Source of the DNA: Pseudomonadota bacterium
GTDB taxonomy: Bacteria; Pseudomonadota; Gammaproteobacteria; Burkholderiales; Gallionellaceae
Direction: 5' to 3'
NCBI GenBank assembly: GCA_021822115.1
Contig: JAJZSA010000013.1
Coordinates: 1-44,300, forward strand
Length of the DNA: 44,300 nucleotides
Part shown: piece by piece, positions 8,804-15,707 of the stretch
Layout: every line of letters begins with the position of its first letter
How positions within the stretch are numbered: position 1 is the first letter of the stretch
Notes under the pieces: model-generated
Seen by the model: the letters and a program-made list of their open reading frames with translations, nothing else
Databases searched by the model: none
What the model was told of the DNA's origin: nothing
Made by a program: the position numbers and the translations under genes

Positions 8804-8915
8804 TGCGTGAACTCTCCATGAAAGAGCTATTAAACGGAAAGATCAAACTCACTCCTTTCCAAGCTGTTCACACAATTTACAGAAACCGCCGTTTTCCCAA
8901 AGAGAAAAATACTTG
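8801..8915. repeat. Direct repeat, left copy: recombinase promoter region with inverted motifs
   Basis: This segment is clearly related to 27614-27730, in the same orientation. Shared blocks are CATTGYGTGAACTYTCC, CGGAAAG, GTTCACACAATTTAC (8866-8880) and TTCCCAAAG. Inside it, ATTGCGTGAAC (8802-8812) and GTTCACACAAT (8866-8876) form an inverted pair with one mismatch, and GAACTCTCC with GGAAAGATC forms a poorer inner pair. The start codon of the FimB-like recombinase is at its left edge. The two copies lie just outside the two ends of the Rhs/T2SS gene train. Confidence 0.75.
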
Positions 8916-8922
8916 AAGCTTG

Positions 8923-9468
8923 TCAGGGGATAGTTACTACTGGTCGCAAGAACAGCGTCAGCTGAATATCTGCCTTCAATACTGGATCATTCACCCTATC
9001 CCGCTGGAAACTGATGCGATCAAGGCCAATGGCTGGATTCTCCGCCAATACATGCGCCACAAAACTGCGCACCCTCGCATAATCCGCTTGCACGGAGAAA
9101 ATGATCTTGTATTCCATCCGGGGACTGTTGCTATCTTCCAGATGGTATGCCGCTTGTTTGAACCCTACCCCACTGGCCTCGGCGATGGCATAGACCTTGG
9201 CTAGTATGTCCGTCACATCCTCTTCCGCGGGCAACGAATCAAAGAACCTCGCCAGTTCTTGCTGACGATCTCCCAGACTGAATGTGCGGCTTTGCATGGC
9301 AGCTTTAGAGCGTGCGCCGTCGAGGCGGCCATGCATGAAACTGGTCTCCTGCTCCAATGGATCAAGTGCAGCGATGGAAAATATTCCGGCCAAGGCGAGC
9401 AGGCATATCCCGGATATGCCTTGCCAACCGAGTTGCGATCCAAGCTGTTCGATCAAGCGTTTCATCAT
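8923..9468 (-). CDS. GspM/PilO-like inner-membrane protein of the accessory T2SS
   Basis: This 181-residue protein has a short cytoplasmic start, one membrane segment (about residues 18-36), a coiled region and a small ferredoxin-like periplasmic domain, the layout of GspM and PilO. In the T2SS it pairs with GspL to link the ATPase to the periplasmic parts. The ATG overlaps the stop of the GspL-like gene (ATGA), so translation is coupled. It is the last gene of the train. No clear terminator is seen in the 119 bases before the recombinase gene, so read-through into that gene is possible. Confidence 0.75.
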   Translation of the reverse strand: MMKRLIEQLGSQLGWQGISGICLLALAGIFSIAALDPLEQETSFMHGRLDGARSKAAMQSRTFSLGDRQQELARFFDSLPAEEDVTDILAKVYAIAEASGVGFKQAAYHLEDSNSPRMEYKIIFSVQADYARVRSFVAHVLAENPAIGLDRISFQRDRVNDPVLKADIQLTLFLRPVVTIP

Positions 9469-10814
9469 GATTTGATCCAGCGTAGTGATAAGGTGAAAGC
9501 AATCGGATGCAGCGGATCATCCCGTTTTGATTCGTGGCTCACCAAAAATACGTGAGAGAACGGTTTGGTCGTTCTCAGCTGAGCGATCAGCGTGAGCACT
9601 GCTGCATAGTCCTTCGCCTCTCCTTCGATTCTCAAGGTGCCGCTTTGCATATCCGGCACAATGGACAGGATCGCCGCATGCTCGTTGCTGACAGATTCCA
9701 GTCCTGAGAAGAACTCATCCCATGGCGTCGAAAGTCGCTCAATGATCTGGCGCGCCTTTTCGAAATCGTCATCAGAGAACTTCCTGCCACGCGACATCTC
9801 TCTGGGCACATCCAAACGCAGATTCGAAGTTTGCATCTCTTGATACATCGCAGCTCGTTCCTGCTGCAACCTGTCGTAAGAAAATCCCATCTCAGCCAGC
9901 AATGCCACACCCGCCAGAAACAATACCCACCCAGCCAACCGCCTCGGAGCCTCAATCGCTTGCTGAAAGTCCAGCTGCAGCGGCCCTTTTGCCAAGTGAC
10001 TCATCGCATTAGCCAGCATGCTACGCAGAAAGGAAGATTCCTCATCCGAAATAGCCGTTTCTAACACTTTGAATTCATACCCCAGCTTGGGCATATCCGA
10101 AACATCGAATCCAGGCAGTGCATACAGATAGACCGACTTGCACGGCTCCGCCACAGGATTGGATAGATTCTCTCTATCCAGCAGCATGGGAATATCTTGC
10201 GCACTGCCATGACGTACCCCACTCAAGACTTCGAACGCCCCATCTCTCAGCAAGGCAAAGAGGGAATACCCAGGTTCATGGATGACCAACCAGGCTGCAT
10301 CAAGACCTATTGCCTTGAAGTGCTGATTGAATACTGGAACCAAGGATGGCGTCACCGAACGCAACGTGAGTTGATGGGCAGCACAGACTTGCCTCAATCG
10401 ATCAAGCAAAGCCTTCTCCACAGCACACACCAACGCAGACTCACCCGCCTTGCTGCGCTGGATGCGCAACGCCCATTGTTTCGCAACAAGGCCATATACC
10501 TGTACCAGCGAATACTCGGCAAAAGCCTGCTGGGCCGCAGGATCCTTCAACTGAGGATCAAGCTGAATAGCTGCAAAGTGAACCAGTCGATTCGACAGAA
10601 CGACATCGACCACGGCGTCTTGCCACTCGGGCTGACTCAATAGCGCATCCAGTTTTTCCAATGCAGCCTGCCATGGAGCCTGAGCGCTGAAAGCATCGAT
10701 CGTTACATCGACCTCTCCCAACAGCTTCGGGCGCAGCCCTCCCCCGAATTTGAGCAAGCTGACACGCTCAGGGCTGAGTGTGACGCGCAGGCGTTTATTC
10801 CACGAAGGTGACAC
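9465..10814 (-). CDS. GspL-like protein (PilM plus PilN fusion type)
   Basis: The 449-residue protein has an actin-like, PilM-type cytoplasmic part (about residues 1-285), a single membrane segment (about 296-312, LAGWVLFLAGVALLAEM) and a coiled coil followed by a PilN-like periplasmic domain. This is the GspL plan: the cytoplasmic part binds the GspE ATPase and the periplasmic part binds GspM. The GTG start at 10814 has a strong GGAGG nine bases upstream and lies 20 bases inside the end of gspE, which points to coupled translation and a GspE-GspL complex. Confidence 0.8.
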   Translation of the reverse strand: MSPSWNKRLRVTLSPERVSLLKFGGGLRPKLLGEVDVTIDAFSAQAPWQAALEKLDALLSQPEWQDAVVDVVLSNRLVHFAAIQLDPQLKDPAAQQAFAEYSLVQVYGLVAKQWALRIQRSKAGESALVCAVEKALLDRLRQVCAAHQLTLRSVTPSLVPVFNQHFKAIGLDAAWLVIHEPGYSLFALLRDGAFEVLSGVRHGSAQDIPMLLDRENLSNPVAEPCKSVYLYALPGFDVSDMPKLGYEFKVLETAISDEESSFLRSMLANAMSHLAKGPLQLDFQQAIEAPRRLAGWVLFLAGVALLAEMGFSYDRLQQERAAMYQEMQTSNLRLDVPREMSRGRKFSDDDFEKARQIIERLSTPWDEFFSGLESVSNEHAAILSIVPDMQSGTLRIEGEAKDYAAVLTLIAQLRTTKPFSHVFLVSHESKRDDPLHPIAFTLSLRWIKS

Positions 10815-12459
10815 GATTGATCTCCTCCAATGTTGTCACACCCTGCGCCACTAACTCCAACGCCGCTTCGCGCAAAGACCGCGTCCCGTTCAACTTGGCT
10901 GTTTCCTTTATCTGCCGCACTGGTGCGCGGCTGGTGATGAGCTCCCGCAGTTCGTCGTTAAGCAGCAAAATCTCTGCGATCGCCTTGCGGCCAGAATATC
11001 CCGTTCCCCGACAATGTCCGCAGCCCCTGCCGCGCATGAAGCGATAGTTCGCCACCTTGCCGGGCTTCAAGCCTGAGCTATCGATCTCTTCCGCGCTTGG
11101 CGTGTAGGGTTCGGCGCAATGCTGACAGTTCAACCGGACCAGGCGCTGAGCCAATACCCCATTGAGTGCCGAAACGAAACTATAGGGATCGACTTCCATG
11201 TGCATGAAACGATTCATCACGTCGAACACATTGTTGGCATGCACCGAGGTAAATACCAGATGGCCGGTCAGTGCGGATTGCACGGCGATATGTGCGGTTT
11301 CCGCATCGCGTATCTCGCCGACCATGATCTTGTCCGGGTCATGGCGCAGGATGGAGCGCAAACCACGTGCAAAGGTCAGCCCCTTCTTCTCATTCACGGG
11401 GATTTGCAAAATGCCCGGCAACTGGTACTCGACCGGATCTTCGATGGTGACGATCTTGTCCAGCCCCTTGTTGATCTCGGTCAGAATCGCATACAGCGTG
11501 GTCGTCTTACCGCTACCCGTCGGCCCCGTCATCAACAACATGCCATAAGGCTCATTGGCCAGCCGCCGGATCTCTTTCATCACCGACGCCTCAAACCCCA
11601 AGCTGTCTAGGCTGAACCCTTTGACCTCGTCGGATAGCGCCTTCTTGTCCAGAATCCGCAACACCGCATCTTCGCCAAAGATACTCGGCATGATGGAAAC
11701 GCGAAAATCCACCTCCCTGCCCTGCAACACCGCCTTGAATCGTCCGTCCTGCGGGATGCGGTGCTCCGCGATATTCAACTCCGCCATGACCTTGATGCGT
11801 GAGATCGCCTGCTCAGCCATTTCCCGTCCGCGCACTTCACCAAGGTCGTTCAACACACCATCGATACGATTCTTGATGACTAGGCCCTGTGGCGTGCTTT
11901 CCAGATGGATATCGCTCGCTTCAGTCTTCAACGCATCATACAAAGCAGAATTGACCAGTTTGACGACCGGGCTGCTGTCTTCGCTGATCGAGCGCAGGGA
12001 AATATCCGTCAGCTCTGCCACACCGCCTGCCTTATCGGATGCCAGCAAAGCATCATCCACCGCACGTACATGATCTTCCTGCAACGCAAGATAAGCAGAA
12101 AGGTCGGTATGGTGCGCCAACCGCCATGTCACTGCTTGCGCCGTAACGCCCTGTATCCATGCCCGCAAGCCAGTATTGAAGGGATCGGCGAACACGAACA
12201 GCAAAGCCCCCGTCTCATCGCGAGCAGCCACACAACCATGCTTGACCGCATCAGGATAGGCGACCACGTCGAACGCAGGCTGCAACCCATGCAACTGCGC
12301 CATATCTATCGCCGGGCAGTGAAACAAAGCCGCCAGTTGCTCGACGAACGCCGTATTCGATAGCTCGGCCATCTCCTGCAAGACCTCGATCAAGCGACGG
12401 CTCTCTTGAGCACTGCGGGCACGTGCTGTATGGATCAAGGTTTGAGTGAGTTCGGCCAT
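10795..12459 (-). CDS. gspE: Type II secretion ATPase GspE
   Basis: This cytoplasmic hexameric ATPase drives pseudopilus assembly. The N1-type domain (about residues 1-150) is followed by the ATPase core with Walker A GPTGSGKTT near residues 312-320, an Asp box TIEDPVEYQLPG, Walker B KIMVGEIRD and the His box LTGHLVFTSVHAN. A zinc-type tetracysteine motif (CQHC and CGHC) follows, typical of GspE and PilB. The length of 554 is normal. It lies between gspF and the gspL-like gene, overlapping the latter by 20 bases. All motifs are intact, so it should be active. Confidence 0.94.
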   Translation of the reverse strand: MAELTQTLIHTARARSAQESRRLIEVLQEMAELSNTAFVEQLAALFHCPAIDMAQLHGLQPAFDVVAYPDAVKHGCVAARDETGALLFVFADPFNTGLRAWIQGVTAQAVTWRLAHHTDLSAYLALQEDHVRAVDDALLASDKAGGVAELTDISLRSISEDSSPVVKLVNSALYDALKTEASDIHLESTPQGLVIKNRIDGVLNDLGEVRGREMAEQAISRIKVMAELNIAEHRIPQDGRFKAVLQGREVDFRVSIMPSIFGEDAVLRILDKKALSDEVKGFSLDSLGFEASVMKEIRRLANEPYGMLLMTGPTGSGKTTTLYAILTEINKGLDKIVTIEDPVEYQLPGILQIPVNEKKGLTFARGLRSILRHDPDKIMVGEIRDAETAHIAVQSALTGHLVFTSVHANNVFDVMNRFMHMEVDPYSFVSALNGVLAQRLVRLNCQHCAEPYTPSAEEIDSSGLKPGKVANYRFMRGRGCGHCRGTGYSGRKAIAEILLLNDELRELITSRAPVRQIKETAKLNGTRSLREAALELVAQGVTTLEEINRVTFVE

Positions 12460-12471
12460 AAAGATCGTTCG

Positions 12472-13668
12472 TTATTGGATACTGCTTGCCAGTTCGAATA
12501 TCGGCATGTACATCAACACCACGATCAGCCCGATCACAATGCCGATGAACGCCATCAGCAGCGGCTCGAACAGTTTGGTGAACCAGTCTATCCAGCGCGC
12601 CAACTCCTCGTCCATGAATTCAGCCGTGCGCTCCATCATCTCACCCATCTCGCCAGTGCGCTCGCCCACGCGCAGCAGGCGCGACGAAACCGGGGTGCCG
12701 AGCTGATGCCTGTCCATGGATTGCGAGAGGGATACCCCCTCCCGAATATCGTTTGCCGCAACAGACAACCGCCCCTGCATCTCGATCCCCAGCAAGCCCT
12801 TGGCCATATCGATAGCCGTGACGACCGGGATGCCGCCGCGCAACAACATACCCAGCGTGCGATACAAGCGCGCCAACTGATAGAGCCGGACCCGCTCGCC
12901 GATGGCCGGGATGCGCTGTATGGTTTGCATCAGCCAGACGCGAGAACTTCTCAGGCTGAACCAGTAACTGGCAATACCCACCGTCACAGCGATCCCGCCC
13001 AGTACCACCGTGGCATGCGCACTGACGAACTGCCCCCATGCCAGCAAAATCCGCGAAAAGAACGGCATATCGCCATGCATATCTTCATACACGGCACTGA
13101 AACGCGGCACCACATAAAACATCAGGAACAAACCGACCAGCCCGCCCACCACGATCAGCAAAGCCGGGTACACCGAGGCGCTGACGATACGCTTCCTGAT
13201 CACATCGGCCTGCTCCTGATAGCGCACATAACGCTCCAGCGCCTCACCCATGCCGCCAGTGCGTTCGCTCGCGCGTATCGTCGCCACATAAAAATCAGAG
13301 AACACCGCAGGGAATGCCGACATCGCATCCGACAATGATTTACCTTGATAGAGCGCAGTGCGTAGCGATTCCAGCAGATTGCGGTTAGCTGGTTGATGTT
13401 CTTTTTCTACCAGCGTATCGACAGCCTCAATCAACGATAGCCCCGCCGCAAGCAAAGCCAGCAGCTCGCGGCTGAACAGCAGGACGGGGAACTTCGTCTC
13501 AGGCTTGAAACGCAACAGGTTCGACAAACTGAAAGGCCGTCGTGTAACTGCCAGGATCGTCCAGCCGCGCAGATCCGCATGCGCAGCAAGGCTGGCTTCG
13601 TCCGGCGCTTCCACTTCCAGCGTCGTCACTTCATTGCTGCCTCTGACTGCTTGAACGAGATAGCGCAT
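12472..13668 (-). CDS. gspF: Type II secretion inner-membrane protein GspF
   Basis: GspF/PilC proteins form the inner-membrane platform on which GspE works. The protein has the two repeated cytoplasmic GspF domains (about residues 65-190 and 270-395) with the usual FSRELLALLAAGLSL and LYRTLGMLLRGGIPV signatures, and three membrane segments near residues 165-190, 215-235 and 370-395. The ATG at 13668 is preferred to a TTG at 13677 because it begins just after the gspG stop and gives the usual N-terminus MRYLVQA. It follows gspG without a gap and precedes gspE by 12 bases. Confidence 0.93.
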   Translation of the reverse strand: MRYLVQAVRGSNEVTTLEVEAPDEASLAAHADLRGWTILAVTRRPFSLSNLLRFKPETKFPVLLFSRELLALLAAGLSLIEAVDTLVEKEHQPANRNLLESLRTALYQGKSLSDAMSAFPAVFSDFYVATIRASERTGGMGEALERYVRYQEQADVIRKRIVSASVYPALLIVVGGLVGLFLMFYVVPRFSAVYEDMHGDMPFFSRILLAWGQFVSAHATVVLGGIAVTVGIASYWFSLRSSRVWLMQTIQRIPAIGERVRLYQLARLYRTLGMLLRGGIPVVTAIDMAKGLLGIEMQGRLSVAANDIREGVSLSQSMDRHQLGTPVSSRLLRVGERTGEMGEMMERTAEFMDEELARWIDWFTKLFEPLLMAFIGIVIGLIVVLMYMPIFELASSIQ

Positions 13669-13670
13669 CG

Positions 13671-14111
13671 CTACCAATTGGTAATGTCGGCCGCTTCGCC
13701 GCTACCGCCCAGCTGACCATCTTTGCCGTAAGAGAACAGGTCATATTCCCCATGCTCTCCCGGCTGACGGTATTGATACGCATTTCCCCAAGGATCAGGT
13801 GGTACAGCCTTCTTGAGATAAGGACCATCCCATTTCGCTTCGTTTGCAGGTTTGCTAGAGAGCGCACTCATGCCCTGTGCGGTACTGGGATAGTGGCCGA
13901 TGTCTAGGCGGTATTGGTCGAGGGCTTTGTCGAAAGCATCGATCTGCGCGCGGGCGACTTTGACTTCTGACTTTCCCACCTGACCGAAATATTTCGGGGC
14001 GACATAACCGGCGAGCAGTCCCAGGATCACCATCACGACCAGTAGTTCGAGAAGGGTGAAGCCCTTGGAATGATATGCGCTAGCAATGTTGGTTCTGGTG
14101 GATAGGCTCAT
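13671..14111 (-). CDS. gspG: Major pseudopilin GspG
   Basis: GspG is the main subunit of the pseudopilus. Residues about 16-38 carry the prepilin peptidase site and helix: cut after Gly in KGFTLLELLVVMVILGLL, with Glu at position +5 of the mature protein. The C-terminal domain has the GspG features GHYPSTAQGMSAL, WDGPYLKK and PPDPWGNAYQYRQPGEHGEYDLFSYGKDGQLGG, the last part matching the calcium-binding loop. The N-terminal leader of about 17 residues is longer than usual; a downstream start cannot be excluded. No prepilin peptidase gene lies in the window, so the enzyme must be encoded elsewhere. Confidence 0.94.
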   Translation of the reverse strand: MSLSTRTNIASAYHSKGFTLLELLVVMVILGLLAGYVAPKYFGQVGKSEVKVARAQIDAFDKALDQYRLDIGHYPSTAQGMSALSSKPANEAKWDGPYLKKAVPPDPWGNAYQYRQPGEHGEYDLFSYGKDGQLGGSGEAADITNW

Positions 14112-14350
14112 TAATAAAGCTGCTGGGGCGGTAATTTTTGTTAGATTTTAAGTGTATCAGGGCCAGTAAAATAGCAAAGCAAGACAGTTTCACAGAGTTT
14201 ATTGTTGTGTTGCTCCAGATGAAGTTCGCTCGGTAAAACATGCTGTATCCTGCCATATAAATCCATGCAAGCACATATGCAATTTGGTCTATATTCAGCC
14301 TATATATTTCGGCATATTGACGAATAGGATTTGGGTCTGAAATAGGGCGC
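14112..14350 (-). repeat. Spacer inside the T2SS genes with a coding-like repeat
   Basis: The genes of the T2SS train are otherwise packed tightly, but 239 bases separate the minor pseudopilin from gspG. From about 14212 to 14352 the minus strand resembles 27384-27566, just upstream of the split rhs gene. Both read as related peptides (shared KRPIS, RQYAEIYR, then an Ala/Trp/Ile-rich membrane-like stretch such as AYVLAWIYMAGY here), with an in-frame length difference. No good start codon precedes the frame here except one inside the pseudopilin gene (ATG at 14433). It is either a decayed small gene or a shared leader/promoter element. Confidence 0.55.
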
Positions 14351-14833
14351 TTATTTCGAAACTGCAAACGGTGAAAGGTACTCAAACTTCCAGTCCGAGT
14401 ACTGAACCTTACCCTCGAAATCAGCGTCCACAACAGTAAAGCCAGCTATCTTGAGCGGCGCTTTCTCCGACAGGCTATACACCCCCATGATGCCGCCACT
14501 AGGGGCTGCGATAAGTCCCCACGCTGTGCTGTTGGTGACTGGATCTCGGTATAGTTTGCGCAGGTAATGTTGCGGTGGGTTGTAGCGGTTATCGGTTACC
14601 AGGTCTTCGAGACTGGTTGGATATCGTTTGATCGGGCCGGGTGTGCGTTCGTAGTACAGCATGATGGCCTGCCGGTACTGGTTACCTACGAACAGAAGCT
14701 CGGATTCTTTTTCCCTCTGCGATGTTTGCGTCCAGTTGATTCCAATCTGCGCGAGCAACACACCGGCCACGGCGATCACAAAGAGAATAGTCAGATAGGT
14801 GAAGCCGGATTGCCTGTTGCTACCATTCGGCAT
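14351..14833 (-). CDS. Minor pseudopilin lacking Glu+5
   Basis: The 160-residue protein has a prepilin-type N-terminus, SGFTYLTILFVIAVAGVLLA. After the predicted cut behind Gly, position +5 is Thr rather than the usual Glu. Among T2SS pseudopilins, loss of Glu+5 is typical of GspK, which sits at the pseudopilus tip. The rest (QREKESELLFVGNQYRQAI) matches a family of general-secretion pseudopilins found in betaproteobacterial accessory systems. It overlaps the previous pseudopilin gene by 14 bases. Assignment to a tip role is inference. Confidence 0.8.
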   Translation of the reverse strand: MPNGSNRQSGFTYLTILFVIAVAGVLLAQIGINWTQTSQREKESELLFVGNQYRQAIMLYYERTPGPIKRYPTSLEDLVTDNRYNPPQHYLRKLYRDPVTNSTAWGLIAAPSGGIMGVYSLSEKAPLKIAGFTVVDADFEGKVQYSDWKFEYLSPFAVSK

Positions 14834-15215
14834 AAGGCGTCCCGTCCCTGCCGTTTCCCGGCGCGCCGCTCTTTATGTCGTAGATCGCCCCCTTCTCTGT
14901 GCTGGCTGGCGGGATCAGGACCCAGCTCGTACTGCTTTGCGTGATTGGATCGACAGGTATCTTGCGGAAGTATTGCTTGCTGACCAGATCATCTAGCGTA
15001 TCGGGATAGCGGCCTGTGTCGGCATGGTACTTATCGAGCGCTTCGCGCATCTGGGTCAGATCCTGTTTGAGCACTGCCTCTTCGGCCTTGCCAACGCTGT
15101 TGAAATATCTTGGTGCAACGATCGACAGCAGTAGCGCTATGATGGTCATCGCAACCAGTAGTTCGATAAGGGTGAAGCCGTTTCCGGGAAGTCTCTTATG
15201 GCGCATCGTTACCAC
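14820..15215 (-). CDS. Pseudopilin (GspG/H type)
   Basis: This 131-residue protein has a canonical prepilin start, NGFTLIELLVAMTIIALLL, with Glu+5. The short body contains DLTQMREALDKYHADTGRYPDTLDDLV, a helix and loop like GspG, but no calcium loop. It ends in PYAEW, similar to PYREW at the end of the neighbouring pseudopilin, so the two genes may be duplicates. Start and end overlap the neighbours by a few bases. The exact slot (GspH, I or J) cannot be assigned from sequence alone. Confidence 0.83.
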   Translation of the reverse strand: MVTMRHKRLPGNGFTLIELLVAMTIIALLLSIVAPRYFNSVGKAEEAVLKQDLTQMREALDKYHADTGRYPDTLDDLVSKQYFRKIPVDPITQSSTSWVLIPPASTEKGAIYDIKSGAPGNGRDGTPYAEW

Positions 15216-15697
15216 TCTCGATACGGGACGCCGTTCAAGCCAGTGCGGTCACTCAAGGAATAGACATCGAATACATCTTTTCGGTAACGCGGGGCGTCCG
15301 GCGGGCTATCGTAACTGCGCTTACCCCAGGAAGATTCGACATCCGTACTACTCTCGTCAAATGGATCTTTGGGAAGTCGCCGTAAAAAGTATATTTGCTT
15401 GTCGACCGGGCTTTTTACATCCTTCACGCCGTTCACAAGCGCAGACAAGGTTGGCGGATAGCCGCTTTGATCGAGCGATCTGGCCACCCTGCCCTCGTCC
15501 ACCGCCTGCTTGTAGGCATCGATCGCTGTGCGGATCTCACGCAGCGCGTGGCGTAATTCCTGCTCTTTGCTGCGTTGCTGGGATAGTGCGGACAGGGGCA
15601 TGGCCACCGAGGCCAATATCGCCACGATGGCAACTGTGACCAGCAGTTCGATGAGGGTAAAACCTTTGTGCGTGCCAATACCGAAGCGCAATTGCAT
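15209..15697 (-). CDS. Pseudopilin (GspG/H type)
   Basis: The 162-residue protein starts with a short leader and HKGFTLIELLVTVAIVAILA, a complete prepilin peptidase site with Glu+5. The body (QELRHALREIRTAIDAYKQ) is helical and the C-terminus ends in GVPYREW, like the next gene. It follows the secretin gene by 10 bases. It is probably one of the minor pseudopilins; which one is not clear. Confidence 0.84.
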   Translation of the reverse strand: MQLRFGIGTHKGFTLIELLVTVAIVAILASVAMPLSALSQQRSKEQELRHALREIRTAIDAYKQAVDEGRVARSLDQSGYPPTLSALVNGVKDVKSPVDKQIYFLRRLPKDPFDESSTDVESSWGKRSYDSPPDAPRYRKDVFDVYSLSDRTGLNGVPYREW

Positions 15698-15707
15698 CGC
15701 AGGTCGC

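Noticed and set aside
14080..14433. A 117-codon frame overlapping the minor pseudopilin and gspG
   Set aside because: Its only early start lies inside the pseudopilin gene and it overlaps both neighbours. The interesting part is reported as a coding-like repeat instead.
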